Source: Pseudomonas fluorescens HK44
Lineage (GTDB): Bacteria; Pseudomonadota; Gammaproteobacteria; Pseudomonadales; Pseudomonadaceae
Reading direction: 5' to 3'
Assembly: GCF_000217955.3 (NCBI RefSeq)
Contig: NZ_AFOY02000005.1
Location: 1-64,000, forward strand
Length of the DNA stretch: 64,000 nucleotides
Position numbers and translations under genes: made by a program. The notes beneath the pieces are model-generated. The model saw only the letters and a program-made list of their open reading frames with translations. It did no database searches and was not told the DNA's origin. Shown here in pieces: positions 52,313 through 62,135 of this stretch. Every line of letters starts with the position of its first letter. Position 1 is the first letter of the stretch.

Positions 52313-55125
52313 TTGCCGCTCCTTTGGTAGGGTTCCAGGCAGTTGTAAAGGGTGCGCAGGGCAAAGGGTTTGATCAGGCATTGGTTCATCCCCGCTTCAA
52401 GACAGCGCTCGCCCTCTTCACGCATCGCATTAGCGGTGGCACCGATGATCGGCAAGGAGCAATCGAGATGGCGCAACTGGATGGCCAGCTCATAACCGTT
52501 CATACGAGGCATATTCACATCGGTGAGGATTAGGTCGAATGACGAATTTCGCCACAGCTCCAATGCTGTTTCACCGTCATTCGCCAGTTCGACGGTGCAA
52601 CCGAGTTCCCCCAACTGGTCGCGCAGAATCAACTGATTGATGACGTTGTCTTCTGCGACGAGTATATGAATACCAAGGTTGAATACCGGGCGGCTTTTCA
52701 CTGGTTGTGCCATGCACTGCATTGATTGCCCCTGAGCAGCGCTGACTGCCCGATGCAGCTCTCGCAAACAGTTGAAACTGACTGGCCCGATTTCGTCTCG
52801 CAGGTCGCTGCCATGGATATCGCCGGCGGCCATTACCCGCGCACCGGTCCACTGCGGGGTGAGTGGCGCCTCGAGCCGGCCGGGATGCAGTTCAAGTAGA
52901 ACGGCACCGGCCAGACTCTCCGTGGCTTTGGGCGCTCCGACCTGAGTGCGGGCGCCCCAGCGACGCAGCCAGCCACAGATGCTCTCAGCCAGCTCGCGTA
53001 TCGGCGAAACCACGTAGACGATTTCAGGCAACAGTTCATCCGCGAACACCTGCGCGCCCTGAGCAGGCAACTGCTCAAGGGGCAGGCGTAGCGTGAAACT
53101 GCTGCCCAGCCCCGGTTCGCTGACCACTCGCATGGTGCCGTTCATTAAATGCATCAAACGCTTGCAGATGGAGAGGCCCAAGCCTGTTCCGGCCACCACA
53201 TTGGTATTGCCCCCAGCCTGATAAAAGGGCTCAAACAAGTGTTTCTGATCGTCATTGGAGATGCCTTTGCCAGTGTCCGACACCTGCCAGTGCAGCATGG
53301 CCCGCTCGTCATCGCGACTTTCGAGCCTGACCCGCAGGATGATGCGACCGCTGTCAGTGAATTTCAGGGCATTGTTCAACAGGTTATTGAGGATCTGCCG
53401 AATGCGGGTGACGTCGCCGTTCAGCCAATCCGGAAGCTGTGGATCAATGCACGCGAACAGTTGCAGACCTTTGCTTTGAGCTGCCCCCGCGTACCCCTGA
53501 ATGACGTCTTCGATCAGGGCCAATGTAGAAAACCGGCTGCTCTCCAGCTCCAGCTGACCCGCTTCAATACGCGAAACGTCCAACACGTCACAGATGAGTT
53601 GCAGAAGATTGGCGGATGAGCCTTCGATGGCTCTCAAGTAACTTTTTTGTTGCTCACTCAATTCAGTGCGAGCGAGCAGTTCCAGAGTGCCCAGAACACC
53701 ATAGAGCGGCGTGCGGATTTCGTGGCTCATGGTCGCCAGAAACAAGGTCTTGGCTTCGTTGGCGGTATCGGCCATGCGCCGTGCCTGGTCCAGTGCCATT
53801 TCCACCTGCTTGCGCGCGCTGATGTCGCTGAATGCGCAGATCAGTACGTCTTCACGCTTGTAACGGGTAGGCGCAAAGCTTAGGTACAAGTGGCGGCCAT
53901 TGGCGATTTGCAACTCATCGTTGCTGTTTTGCTCCAGTTCGTCAAAGCCGCAGCGGATCCAGTCGCGGCACAGTTGCTGGCGCTCCTCACTGTCGCCTAA
54001 CCATTGCTGGTACAACGGATTTTCCAGAACGACCTCGCCGTCCTGTCGACGCACTACACAGAGCGCCACCGGTGCGATTTGTATCACCGCGCGGCTGAAT
54101 GCCTCGCTTTCCACCAGTGCTTCTATCCGATGACCGGCGGGGATGATCAGCCTTTGATCTATACGGCGAACCAGCCAGCTCATCAACCAGGTCATCGCCC
54201 CACACAGCAACAAGCTGATCAGCAGCGGCATAATCAGCACCGGCAATAGTGAGAATACGTCGATGGCGTAGACAATCTGCCAATCCGAATACCCCAACTG
54301 TTTGCGAATAGCCAGATGGTCGGGTAGCCAGTCACGGCCGACGAAGCCAAAAGACTGCGGCGCTGGCAGCTGCTTAAGGCCTACGCTTGGCGGCCGGCTT
54401 TCGGCGCTATCAAAAATCAACTGGCCTTCAGAATCGAGCAACATGAACTGACCGGCGTTTTCGTTTTGCAGGGCACTCAACAGGTCGGGTGACTCGACCT
54501 CCAGTCCCAGCCAGCCGGACTGGGTACTGCGTTCGTCCAGGCGGGTGAAGATGTACAGGGGCGAACCCTGCCGCTGCTGATCAGTGAGCCACAGGTCATC
54601 GCTGCGAACATCGTAATCAATGTGCGCCGCGCGCAGTCGGGCAAGCAATTGAGGGAGAATTTCGGGAACCGGCTCACGCGCAGTGAATAGGCGAACCACT
54701 TTGCTGTGATCAGCTTCGCCGACATACAACAAGTTGACCTTACTATGCCGCAAATAATCGATCATCCGCCTGGTCAGCCACAGGCTCCAGTTCTGCTCAC
54801 CGGTGCCCAGGCTGATATGGACCTCCTCACCCGACACCGCGCTGACACTGGTCACCGGTTCTGTGACATTGCGTACCGTCGCCAGGCCGAGTGTTTTCAG
54901 CAGCGTCTGACGGCTGATGAAGAAACTCTGAGCGTCGGATATCGCCGCGTTCATGTAGCTGCGGCGTAGGGAAATCTCTTCGTTCAAGGTCGAGCTCAAG
55001 TAGCTGTAGGCACCCGCGTAAAAAACCATGACCAGTGCGAAGGCGAACAGATGCAGCAACTTTCGCGCCGCCTTGGGCGTGGAAAACGAAGGATCAAGAG
55101 GGTGGATGAATTGGCGTAGTTTCAT
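52309..55125 (-). CDS. hybrid histidine kinase (PvrS/RocS-like)
   Basis: A 938-residue protein. Membrane helices are at about 26-45 and 293-316 around a periplasmic sensor, then a PAS-like segment (330-430), HisKA with MSHEIRTPLYGVLG (phospho-His near 468), HATPase (NALKFTDSG, DTGKGIS, GTGLGLS) and one receiver (phospho-Asp near 870 in LTDVNMPR). There is no Hpt, unlike the paralogue downstream. It is divergent from the fimbrial operon, with a C12 tract between. It is likely to signal to the EAL regulator encoded next to it and, through the paralogue's Hpt, to the NarL-type regulator. Confidence 0.9.
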   Translation of the reverse strand: MKLRQFIHPLDPSFSTPKAARKLLHLFAFALVMVFYAGAYSYLSSTLNEEISLRRSYMNAAISDAQSFFISRQTLLKTLGLATVRNVTEPVTSVSAVSGEEVHISLGTGEQNWSLWLTRRMIDYLRHSKVNLLYVGEADHSKVVRLFTAREPVPEILPQLLARLRAAHIDYDVRSDDLWLTDQQRQGSPLYIFTRLDERSTQSGWLGLEVESPDLLSALQNENAGQFMLLDSEGQLIFDSAESRPPSVGLKQLPAPQSFGFVGRDWLPDHLAIRKQLGYSDWQIVYAIDVFSLLPVLIMPLLISLLLCGAMTWLMSWLVRRIDQRLIIPAGHRIEALVESEAFSRAVIQIAPVALCVVRRQDGEVVLENPLYQQWLGDSEERQQLCRDWIRCGFDELEQNSNDELQIANGRHLYLSFAPTRYKREDVLICAFSDISARKQVEMALDQARRMADTANEAKTLFLATMSHEIRTPLYGVLGTLELLARTELSEQQKSYLRAIEGSSANLLQLICDVLDVSRIEAGQLELESSRFSTLALIEDVIQGYAGAAQSKGLQLFACIDPQLPDWLNGDVTRIRQILNNLLNNALKFTDSGRIILRVRLESRDDERAMLHWQVSDTGKGISNDDQKHLFEPFYQAGGNTNVVAGTGLGLSICKRLMHLMNGTMRVVSEPGLGSSFTLRLPLEQLPAQGAQVFADELLPEIVYVVSPIRELAESICGWLRRWGARTQVGAPKATESLAGAVLLELHPGRLEAPLTPQWTGARVMAAGDIHGSDLRDEIGPVSFNCLRELHRAVSAAQGQSMQCMAQPVKSRPVFNLGIHILVAEDNVINQLILRDQLGELGCTVELANDGETALELWRNSSFDLILTDVNMPRMNGYELAIQLRHLDCSLPIIGATANAMREEGERCLEAGMNQCLIKPFALRTLYNCLEPYQRSGN

Positions 55126-55258
55126 CTGTACAAAGTACGGCGACTAACCCAGAGGTGGAATAAGGCAAATCTGAAAGCTTGCTTGTGGCCGAAGTTCTGA
55201 AAAGCTGTCGGTTTAAATAGAGGCCACTTTGTATTGGGCAAACAAGGTGTTTGTCATA

Positions 55259-55270
55259 CCCCCCCCCCCC
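55259..55270. repeat. homopolymer tract C12 in the divergent promoter region
   Basis: Twelve C in a row, 134 bases before the kinase gene and 235 bases before the first fimbrial gene. A second broken tract, C4-T-C7, is at 55442-55453. Confidence 0.9.
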
Positions 55271-55425
55271 GAGCCTGTGCCTGCTCATCGTTCGCACTGT
55301 AACGCCTTTAATAGGCTGAACTAAATAAAGGCTTAGTCTCTCATTCCACTGAATCACGGAAAACCACCCTCATCGATTCAATTAAGAATCGTCTGATGGT
55401 TCGCAGGGCCGACCTAGGCGAGTAT

Positions 55426-55459
55426 TGCTTCGCGCAGTTATCCCCTCCCCCCCTCTAAT
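55426..55459 (+). promoter_or_regulatory. C-rich tract within a possible fimbrial promoter
   Basis: TTGCTT and TCTAAT look like -35 and -10 boxes, but are 23 bases apart with the C4-T-C7 tract between. Loss of about six bases would give normal 17-base spacing. This is a suggestion only; the real promoter may lie elsewhere in the 380-base region. Confidence 0.3.
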
Positions 55460-55504
55460 GAACCCACTACGCTGACCATTGATTGGCCAGTTCCGGAGTT
55501 ACAG

Positions 55505-56029
55505 ATGAAAAGTAATATTATCTCCCTCGGTGTGCTGTCGTGCCTGTTCGCAGCAGGCGCAGCCAACGCGGCTGACGGTACTATCAGCTTTACCGGCTCT
55601 GTTGTTGCTGCGGCGTGTACAGTTAGCACGCAGACCGCAGCGCAGACCGTCAACTTGGGCACTATCAACTCAAGCGGTTTTACCAGTGCCGGCACCGTTG
55701 CGGGCGCCACCAGGTTCGATATCACGCTGGCGTCGTGCCCTAGCACCATTACTAAAACCAGCGTTAAGTTCGATGGTACCCCAGACGCCACTGACAGCCG
55801 CCTGTTGGCGCTGACCTCCGGGCAGACGGCCACCGGTTTGGGCATTGCTATTTATGAGTCCAACGGTACCACGCTGATCCCAATGCAAACTGCGTCGGCC
55901 TCGAAAGACCTGGAGGCAGATGCCACATCCACCACGATGACGTTCATTGCAAAGTACATGTCAACCGCTGCAAATGTTGGGGCAGGTACCGCGTCGGCAT
56001 CAACCAGCTTCACCATTGCGTACAACTAA
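55505..56029 (+). CDS. major fimbrial subunit (chaperone-usher type, Cup-like)
   Basis: A 174-residue pilin. It has a signal peptide with cleavage at ANA-ADG, and a type 1 fimbrial fold with the disulfide pair (VAAACTVS and LASCPS). The C-terminal alternating pattern with penultimate Tyr (SFTIAYN) is the donor-strand-exchange and chaperone recognition motif. GGAG is 8 bases before the ATG. It is the first gene of a four-gene operon. Confidence 0.93.
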   Translation: MKSNIISLGVLSCLFAAGAANAADGTISFTGSVVAAACTVSTQTAAQTVNLGTINSSGFTSAGTVAGATRFDITLASCPSTITKTSVKFDGTPDATDSRLLALTSGQTATGLGIAIYESNGTTLIPMQTASASKDLEADATSTTMTFIAKYMSTAANVGAGTASASTSFTIAYN

Positions 56030-56093
56030 CCGCTGGCCGCGAGGCTTTGCTTCGCGGCCGTTTTCTTGTTACTGACTTCACCGAAGACGATAA

Positions 56094-56783
56094 ATGAAAA
56101 CTTGGCAAGCATTGATCTTCACGGCAAGTACTTTGTGGATGACACTTCAGACCGCACAGGCAGGTGTTGTCATTGGTGCGACCCGAGTCGTTTACGATGG
56201 CGCGCAACGCGAATCCAGCTTGACCGTAAATAACCCGGATAAAACAACGCCCTACCTTATCCAGTCGTGGATTCAAAATAGCTCAGAAACGGACACTTCA
56301 AAAGCTCCCTTTCTTATTACTCCGCCGCTCTTTCGCTTGGACGCCAGCCAGGAAAATGTCCTGAGAATTGTGCGCACCGGTGCAAGCCTGCCCGAAAATC
56401 AAGAATCGGTTTTCTGGCTCAATGTCATCGCCATTCCTGCGAGTGAAAAATCAGATAAAAATCTGCTGCAAATCACGGTAAAGACCCAGATCAAACTGTT
56501 TTACCGTCCCGCAGGGTTGTCTGGCCGACTGGCAACTGAGTCCTATAAAGCATTGGAGTTCAAACGAGTCGGCAATCAACTTCAGGCGCACAATCCGACG
56601 CCCTTCTATGTTTCGTTCTATACACTTAAATATGGAGAGCAGGCGATAGACGATGCCAAAATGATCGCCCCCAATAGCACCCAGCGATGGACGTTGCCTG
56701 ATGTAATTAGTGCGGGATCAGTGAGTTGGCAAGCAATCACAGACTACGGTGGTATCAGCCCGGTTGCACGTTCATCGCTTTAA
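56094..56783 (+). CDS. periplasmic fimbrial chaperone
   Basis: A 229-residue PapD/FimC-like chaperone. Signal peptide cleavage is after AQA. The G1-type start GVVIGATRVVYDG and the conserved KTQIKLFYRP (Lys and following strand) are visible. The F1-G1 region is short, so it is of the FGS type. It donates a strand to subunits and carries them to the usher encoded next. Confidence 0.95.
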   Translation: MKTWQALIFTASTLWMTLQTAQAGVVIGATRVVYDGAQRESSLTVNNPDKTTPYLIQSWIQNSSETDTSKAPFLITPPLFRLDASQENVLRIVRTGASLPENQESVFWLNVIAIPASEKSDKNLLQITVKTQIKLFYRPAGLSGRLATESYKALEFKRVGNQLQAHNPTPFYVSFYTLKYGEQAIDDAKMIAPNSTQRWTLPDVISAGSVSWQAITDYGGISPVARSSL

Positions 56784-56877
56784 TGCCTGCCTCCCTCCCT
56801 CGCAACGAATCTATGAAGGCTTTTAACTTCTGCGCGGTCAGTTGTTAAGCAGGCTTCATGCTGCTTAAAACTTATTG

Positions 56878-59439
56878 ATGAGAGTTAAAGTCGTGGGTAA
56901 CGTTATCTTGGCTTCTAAATTCCCCAAGTTAAGTGTCACACAAAAAGCGGCAATCACATTCATCGCTGTGGTTTCAACAAATGTCTTTAGTGCCGATTAC
57001 TTCAACCCTAACGCACTCGAGAAGAATGTATCGACTCAAGGCATGGTTGATTTGGATCAGTTCTCGAGCCAGGGTGCGCAGGTGCCAGGCGAATATCGCG
57101 TTGACGTCTACCTGAACGGCAGTAAGGTTGAAACTCGCGAGGTTAGTTTCGTTGCGCTTAATGGCCAGCTACAACCCGAGATCACCCGTGAACAATTGAA
57201 GAATCTAGGTGTAAAGGTTGAGGCGTTCTCGACACTGCAGAGCATTACGGCTGAAGGCGTGGTTGAAAACATCGGTAACCATATTCCGTCTGCAAGCTAC
57301 ACGCTGAACTTTTCCCAACAGCGCCTCGATATCAGCATTCCTCAAGCAGCGCTGAAAAGCGAGGCCCGGGAGTACGTCGACCCAGCCTCTTGGGATCAAG
57401 GGCTGCCCGCGCTGCTGTTCAACTACACCTACACCGGATCCAATACCCGTTATGACAACAGCTCGGGCACGGGCAGAAACGCCTATTTGAGCTTGCAAAG
57501 TGGAACCAATCTGGGCGCCTGGCGGTTGCGTAATTATTCGACCTACAGCGATGATGGCAGGGGCAATAAGCATTGGGGGGCCATCAGCACGTATGCCCAA
57601 AGGGACATTCAACCGCTGAAGGGTCAACTGACTCTGGGCGAAAGTTTCACACCCAGCGATATATTCGACAGTGTGCAATTTCAGGGCGCACAACTTTCCT
57701 CAGACGACAACATGTTGCCTGATAGCCTGAAGGGGTTCGCCCCTGTCGTCAGGGGTATCGCCCAAACCAACGCACAAGTCACCGTGCGGCAGAATGGCTA
57801 CATCATTTATCAGACTTATGTGGCGCCGGGTGCATTCGCCATTACTGACCTCTACCCCACGTCATCGAGTGGCGATCTGGAGGTGATCATCAAGGAAGCC
57901 AACGGTACTGAACGGCGCTCCGTCCAGCCGTTTTCCTCGGTACCCACCATGGTCAGGGAAGGCCAGCTGAAGTACGCCGTGACCGCAGCGAAATTCCGAA
58001 GCCAGAGTGAGGGGGCCAGAACGCCTAACTTTTTGCAATCGACCTTGATCTACGGCCTGCCCTACGACACAACCCTCTACGGCGGCCTGCTGACCGCCGA
58101 CAAGTATGACGCGCTGGCGGTGGGCGTGGGCCACAGCTTCGGCAATATAGGCTCGCTGTCATTTGATGTCACACAGGCCAACGCCGAGTTATCGGATCGT
58201 ACGCGTCACCAGGGGCAGTCATTCAGGACGCAGTACGCCAAGGATATTGAACAAACCGGCACCTCGTTCACCCTCGCAGGCTACCGGTATGCGAGCAGTG
58301 GGTTTTACGATTTCAGAGAAGCCAACGAGATCGGTGCGGACAACGACAATTCGTGGCGCAGCGTTTACAACAAACGCAGTAAAACGCAACTCAACGTCAA
58401 CCAGTCGCTCAAGGGCTACGGCAGCGTTTACGTGTCGGGCTACCAGCAAACTTACTGGGGCAGGCAAGGCTACGAAAGAAACATCAGCACAGGTTACAAC
58501 TTCAGCCACTCTGGGATTAACTACAACTTCAGCTACACCTACTCAACCTTGCCGTCTGGTACGGGCAGTGAAAGCGATCAACAACTGGCGTTCAGTGTCC
58601 AGGTTCCGCTCGACAGATTCATGCCTAGAAGTTGGGCGAGCTACAGCGTCAGCTCCAGCAAGAACGGCGACACTGTGCAGCAGGTGGGTTTGAATGGTAC
58701 AGCCCTGGCTGATAACAACCTGAGCTACAGCGCTCAGCAGAGTCGCGGAACACATAACGGTAGTAGCGGCAACCTCAGTTCGACCTACAGAGGTGCTTAC
58801 GGTGAAGCCTCGGCCAGTTACAACTATGGCGAAAGCACGCAACAGGTTACTTACGGCGTCCAGGGTGGCGTCGTGGTTCATCCCTACGGCGTAACGCTGT
58901 CACAGCCATTGGGGGACACCGTCGCGTTGATCCGTGCGCCGGGCGCCGAGGGCATAAAGATACAGAGTAATCCAGGTATTCAAACGGATTCACGGGGCTA
59001 TGCGGTCGTCCCTTATGTCAGTGCCTATCGCAAGAACCGGATTTCATTGGACACCCAGTCGATGAATGACGATGTTGACATTGCCGGCAACACGCAAACC
59101 GTCATACCCACTCAAGGCGCAGTGGTACTGGCCAACTTTGTCACTCGCGTGGGTAGCCGCGTGATGATGACCGTGTCCTATAAGGGCCAGCCTGTGCCTT
59201 TTGGCGCAGCCGTAGAGATACTGCAAACCGGCGACAACACGGCGCCCAATTCCGGCATCGTTGGTAGCGATGGCGAAGTTTATCTAAGTGGTGTTTCGGG
59301 CAAGGGGCGACTCGCTGTCAAGTGGGGAAGTGGCATCGAGCAGCGATGCGAAGCAGATTTCGTATTGCCACCTGCTGCTCCCCTCTCAAAAGAACTAAAG
59401 CAGTCTTCGGTATTGAATGCACAGGCCGTATGTCAATGA
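56878..59439 (+). CDS. outer-membrane fimbrial usher
   Basis: About 853 residues. The signal peptide ends near FSA-D. Then come the PapC N-terminal domain (YFNPNALEKN onward), a 24-strand barrel with the plug (QNGYIIYQTYVAPGAFAITD) and two C-terminal domains ending in the cysteine pair (EQRCEADF and AVCQ). It assembles and secretes the fibre. The ATG at 56878 is preceded by an in-frame TTG. It overlaps the adhesin gene's leader: the adhesin ATG is 12 bases after the usher stop. Confidence 0.95.
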   Translation: MRVKVVGNVILASKFPKLSVTQKAAITFIAVVSTNVFSADYFNPNALEKNVSTQGMVDLDQFSSQGAQVPGEYRVDVYLNGSKVETREVSFVALNGQLQPEITREQLKNLGVKVEAFSTLQSITAEGVVENIGNHIPSASYTLNFSQQRLDISIPQAALKSEAREYVDPASWDQGLPALLFNYTYTGSNTRYDNSSGTGRNAYLSLQSGTNLGAWRLRNYSTYSDDGRGNKHWGAISTYAQRDIQPLKGQLTLGESFTPSDIFDSVQFQGAQLSSDDNMLPDSLKGFAPVVRGIAQTNAQVTVRQNGYIIYQTYVAPGAFAITDLYPTSSSGDLEVIIKEANGTERRSVQPFSSVPTMVREGQLKYAVTAAKFRSQSEGARTPNFLQSTLIYGLPYDTTLYGGLLTADKYDALAVGVGHSFGNIGSLSFDVTQANAELSDRTRHQGQSFRTQYAKDIEQTGTSFTLAGYRYASSGFYDFREANEIGADNDNSWRSVYNKRSKTQLNVNQSLKGYGSVYVSGYQQTYWGRQGYERNISTGYNFSHSGINYNFSYTYSTLPSGTGSESDQQLAFSVQVPLDRFMPRSWASYSVSSSKNGDTVQQVGLNGTALADNNLSYSAQQSRGTHNGSSGNLSSTYRGAYGEASASYNYGESTQQVTYGVQGGVVVHPYGVTLSQPLGDTVALIRAPGAEGIKIQSNPGIQTDSRGYAVVPYVSAYRKNRISLDTQSMNDDVDIAGNTQTVIPTQGAVVLANFVTRVGSRVMMTVSYKGQPVPFGAAVEILQTGDNTAPNSGIVGSDGEVYLSGVSGKGRLAVKWGSGIEQRCEADFVLPPAAPLSKELKQSSVLNAQAVCQ

Positions 59440-59450
59440 TGAGGTCGAAC

Positions 59451-60476
59451 ATGAAATTGAACGTATTACGACATGCACCATGGGGCGTTCTGGCCTTCAC
59501 TATATTTTGTTCCCCACCGTTGATGGCCGCCTGCTCAGTCAACAGAAATGCTGGCGTGGAGATCGCTACCATAGTGGTTCCCCGTGATGCGGCGATCGGC
59601 AGTCTGGTCGGCGAGGGTACGTCAGCCACGATTCAACCCTATACCTGCACAGGCACCAATGGGTCTCAACAGTTTGGTATTAAATCGCTTGGGACAAAAT
59701 CAGGCCTGACCAGTGCAGAAGGCGCGATCATTTATCGGCTGGGCCCACAGTCCACGGGTATTGGCTATACCATTCAGGGCATTGGGGCAGGGGTGTGCCC
59801 TGGCACTGCGGTCTATGACGACGGAGTTGAGCCCTTAATTGCCGGCGGAGCGATCAACAAGCTACTTTGTGACTCCGGGGCTTCCAGCTTCGCTACACCC
59901 ATCACAGGAAATATTAAGTTTCGGCTTTACAAGATTGCCAATAGCATTCCTGGAGGGACAATACCAACGCAACCCCTCGCCGTCTTTATTCTGCGCACAG
60001 ATAATAAATGGACGCCTACCGAGTCACAGGTGCTCATCAGTTCTGTCGCAGTATCGGTAGCAGCGTGCTCGGTAACAAACACGAATATTGCAGTACCCAT
60101 GGGGAGCGTCAAAACTACCGACTTTTCAACTGAGGGGAGCACCGCAGGCACGACCGCCTTTACCGTGCCACTCAGCTGTGATGCGAATACCAGGGTGGGC
60201 ATCACTTTGAATGCGGGTGGAGCAGGCGCTTCGGACAGCACGCGCGGAATTTTGAATTTGGACAGTTCCGAATCGGTCGGCGTGGCAACTGGTGTCAAGC
60301 TGCAGATGCTTTACAAGGATACGCCGGTCGCACTCAATACCATGATCCAAACAGGCACAGTGACCACAACGGGTGCATACAATATTCCATTCAAGGCTCG
60401 TTATTACCGCAGCACAGGTTCGATTAGCGCTGGACAAGCCAATGCTAGTGCGACCTTGACCATAACTTATCAATGA
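59451..60476 (+). CDS. fimbrial tip adhesin
   Basis: A 341-residue two-domain adhesin. The signal peptide is cleaved near LMA-ACS. An N-terminal lectin-like domain (about 25-190) has its own cysteines. The C-terminal pilin domain (VAACSVTNTNIAVPMGSV, then FTVPLSCDANTRVGI) ends in the penultimate-Tyr motif LTITYQ. GAGG lies 6 bases before the ATG at 59451. The binding target cannot be predicted. Confidence 0.88.
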   Translation: MKLNVLRHAPWGVLAFTIFCSPPLMAACSVNRNAGVEIATIVVPRDAAIGSLVGEGTSATIQPYTCTGTNGSQQFGIKSLGTKSGLTSAEGAIIYRLGPQSTGIGYTIQGIGAGVCPGTAVYDDGVEPLIAGGAINKLLCDSGASSFATPITGNIKFRLYKIANSIPGGTIPTQPLAVFILRTDNKWTPTESQVLISSVAVSVAACSVTNTNIAVPMGSVKTTDFSTEGSTAGTTAFTVPLSCDANTRVGITLNAGGAGASDSTRGILNLDSSESVGVATGVKLQMLYKDTPVALNTMIQTGTVTTTGAYNIPFKARYYRSTGSISAGQANASATLTITYQ

Positions 60477-60639
60477 GCTTCCGATAGTCACTCTTCATTA
60501 GCATTGTCAAAGACGCAGCCTTCAGTAGTGATGCCAATACGCGCGCCATATTGGCGGCCTAAGAAATCCCTCGATGCTATCGGACAGAAGAACGGCAGAA
60601 GTGCCCGCCTGATTGGGATTTCGATCATTTTGTCGTAGC

Positions 60640-60856
60640 GGAGGGGGGATTTCGGACATTAGCGCCAAGCAACTGCAACTGGATGTAGGCTTCGCCCCCC
60701 GCCTGCCCAGCCGGTTGCTGGGTGACCCGGCGCGCCTGCGGCAAATCCTCGCCAACCTGCTGAATAACGCTGTGAAGTTCACCGAGGTCGGGCGCATCAG
60801 CCTGCACCTGAGCATGGTCGAGCACAGCCGCGACCAGGTGACGGTGAACGATTAAG
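60640..60856 (+). pseudogene. histidine kinase ATPase-domain fragment
   Basis: About 70 codons (frame of 60613-60855) read as the N-box of a BarA-type hybrid kinase: LLGDPARLRQILANLLNNAV and KFTEVGRISLHL. Neither the HisKA part before it nor the G-boxes after it are present. The 640-base gap between the two fimbrial operons contains only this and other unassigned sequence. It is a relic of an older gene. Confidence 0.65.
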
Positions 60857-61118
60857 AATCTTATGATCCCGTTCCGCTTCTTGAACCCGCGGGCTTGAAT
60901 GGGCTGGGCCTTGTTCTGAGCACTGTCGACTGCCAGCCACGCCAGAGGCTAGCGCTGTTCTTGGCACCACTGCACGGTTTCGGGGCGGGACGGAATTTAC
61001 TACCCGGTAAAATGTTCGTCGCTACGATCCGTATTCCTCCCCCTACGAAAGTAGCGCGTTCGTTACCCTGCAGGAGGGACATTCCTATGGACCCTCCAGT
61101 CGACCCGTAGGCAGCTAG

Positions 61119-62075
61119 TTATTGATAGGTAATAGTGAATTGCATGGCGGCATTAGCGGGGCCACTGCTGACTTGTTGGGCGGTCTTGTAATAAGCCGCG
61201 CGCAGGGGAATTGTCAAGTTGCCGCTAGGCGGGGTGTCTAGGAAGCGAAGCCTTTCACCCAGTCTCACCGATGCGTTGTTTTCATCGGTAATCTGTATGC
61301 CGACGCCGCTTGCGCCGCCTCCGCTAACGGTGAGAATGCCTTGACTGGCATTGAACGCCGGGGTTATCGGGTCCAGCTGATAACTGATACCACTCAAGCC
61401 GCTGGGACAGTTATCGAGCCTGATATTAAAAGGTGTCTGTCCAACGGTACTTCCTACCGCCCCGAATTCCGAAATGCGGTGTTTGCCAAGGTTTACGTGG
61501 ACGGTCGGCGTTTGACAACTGGCCTCGATCACCGTGATCGAGTTGGACAACTTCATAACCAGAAGGTCGACGTTGTTGGTGCCAGCCCGCATGGTGCCAA
61601 TGGTCCCTGCTGGCAAGCTGCCGGATGAAACATTCCCTATTTTGAAGATCTGCAGGCCAGAAAATGTGCCGGTAAAGTTCTGACCGGCGCTCATGACCGG
61701 TATGCCGCCTGGATAGGCCAGGCCTGGGTAGCCGCTATATGTCCAACGCCAGCCTAGGCCCGTATTACCGATCGGACTGGGTCCTGATGCATAGGTCGGG
61801 CCCACTGCGCTTACATAGCCCCATGGCGAACCCGAATTACACCGATAATAAGCTTGACCTGTGACCTGTGCCTCCGCGGATGTAAATAGCAAGGTGCCAT
61901 TTGGCGTATTCTTCGGTACGGTGAGAACGGCCGGCACATTGACGATGAGCGTGAAGGGAGGGGCAACCATAGCGCACGTTGTGGCCCAACTATCGTTGGC
62001 GCCAAGCAACAACATTGCACCCGCCGCGCACCATGAAACAACCGTCGCAGGCTTCATTAAATAAAATTTCATCAT
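61119..62075 (-). CDS. fimbrial tip adhesin of a second chaperone-usher operon
   Basis: A 318-residue exported protein with signal peptide (cleavage near SWA-T), N-terminal adhesin domain (about 28-190) and a C-terminal pilin domain (ITVIEASCQTPTVHVNLGKH, then IRLDNCPSG) ending in FTITYQ. It is downstream of an usher gene on the minus strand, separated by 60 bases. The N-terminal domain is unlike that of the other adhesin, so binding specificity probably differs. Confidence 0.88.
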   Translation of the reverse strand: MMKFYLMKPATVVSWCAAGAMLLLGANDSWATTCAMVAPPFTLIVNVPAVLTVPKNTPNGTLLFTSAEAQVTGQAYYRCNSGSPWGYVSAVGPTYASGPSPIGNTGLGWRWTYSGYPGLAYPGGIPVMSAGQNFTGTFSGLQIFKIGNVSSGSLPAGTIGTMRAGTNNVDLLVMKLSNSITVIEASCQTPTVHVNLGKHRISEFGAVGSTVGQTPFNIRLDNCPSGLSGISYQLDPITPAFNASQGILTVSGGGASGVGIQITDENNASVRLGERLRFLDTPPSGNLTIPLRAAYYKTAQQVSSGPANAAMQFTITYQ

Positions 62076-62135
62076 CTAACACTTCTCATCTGTAATTGAG
62101 TCAGTCAAGCGGCCGGTTTGAAGTCTTTATAAGAC

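Noticed and set aside
60861..61110. Frames on both strands beside the kinase scrap
   Set aside because: They look like possible transposase or kinase debris in a third frame, but I could not assign them to any family.
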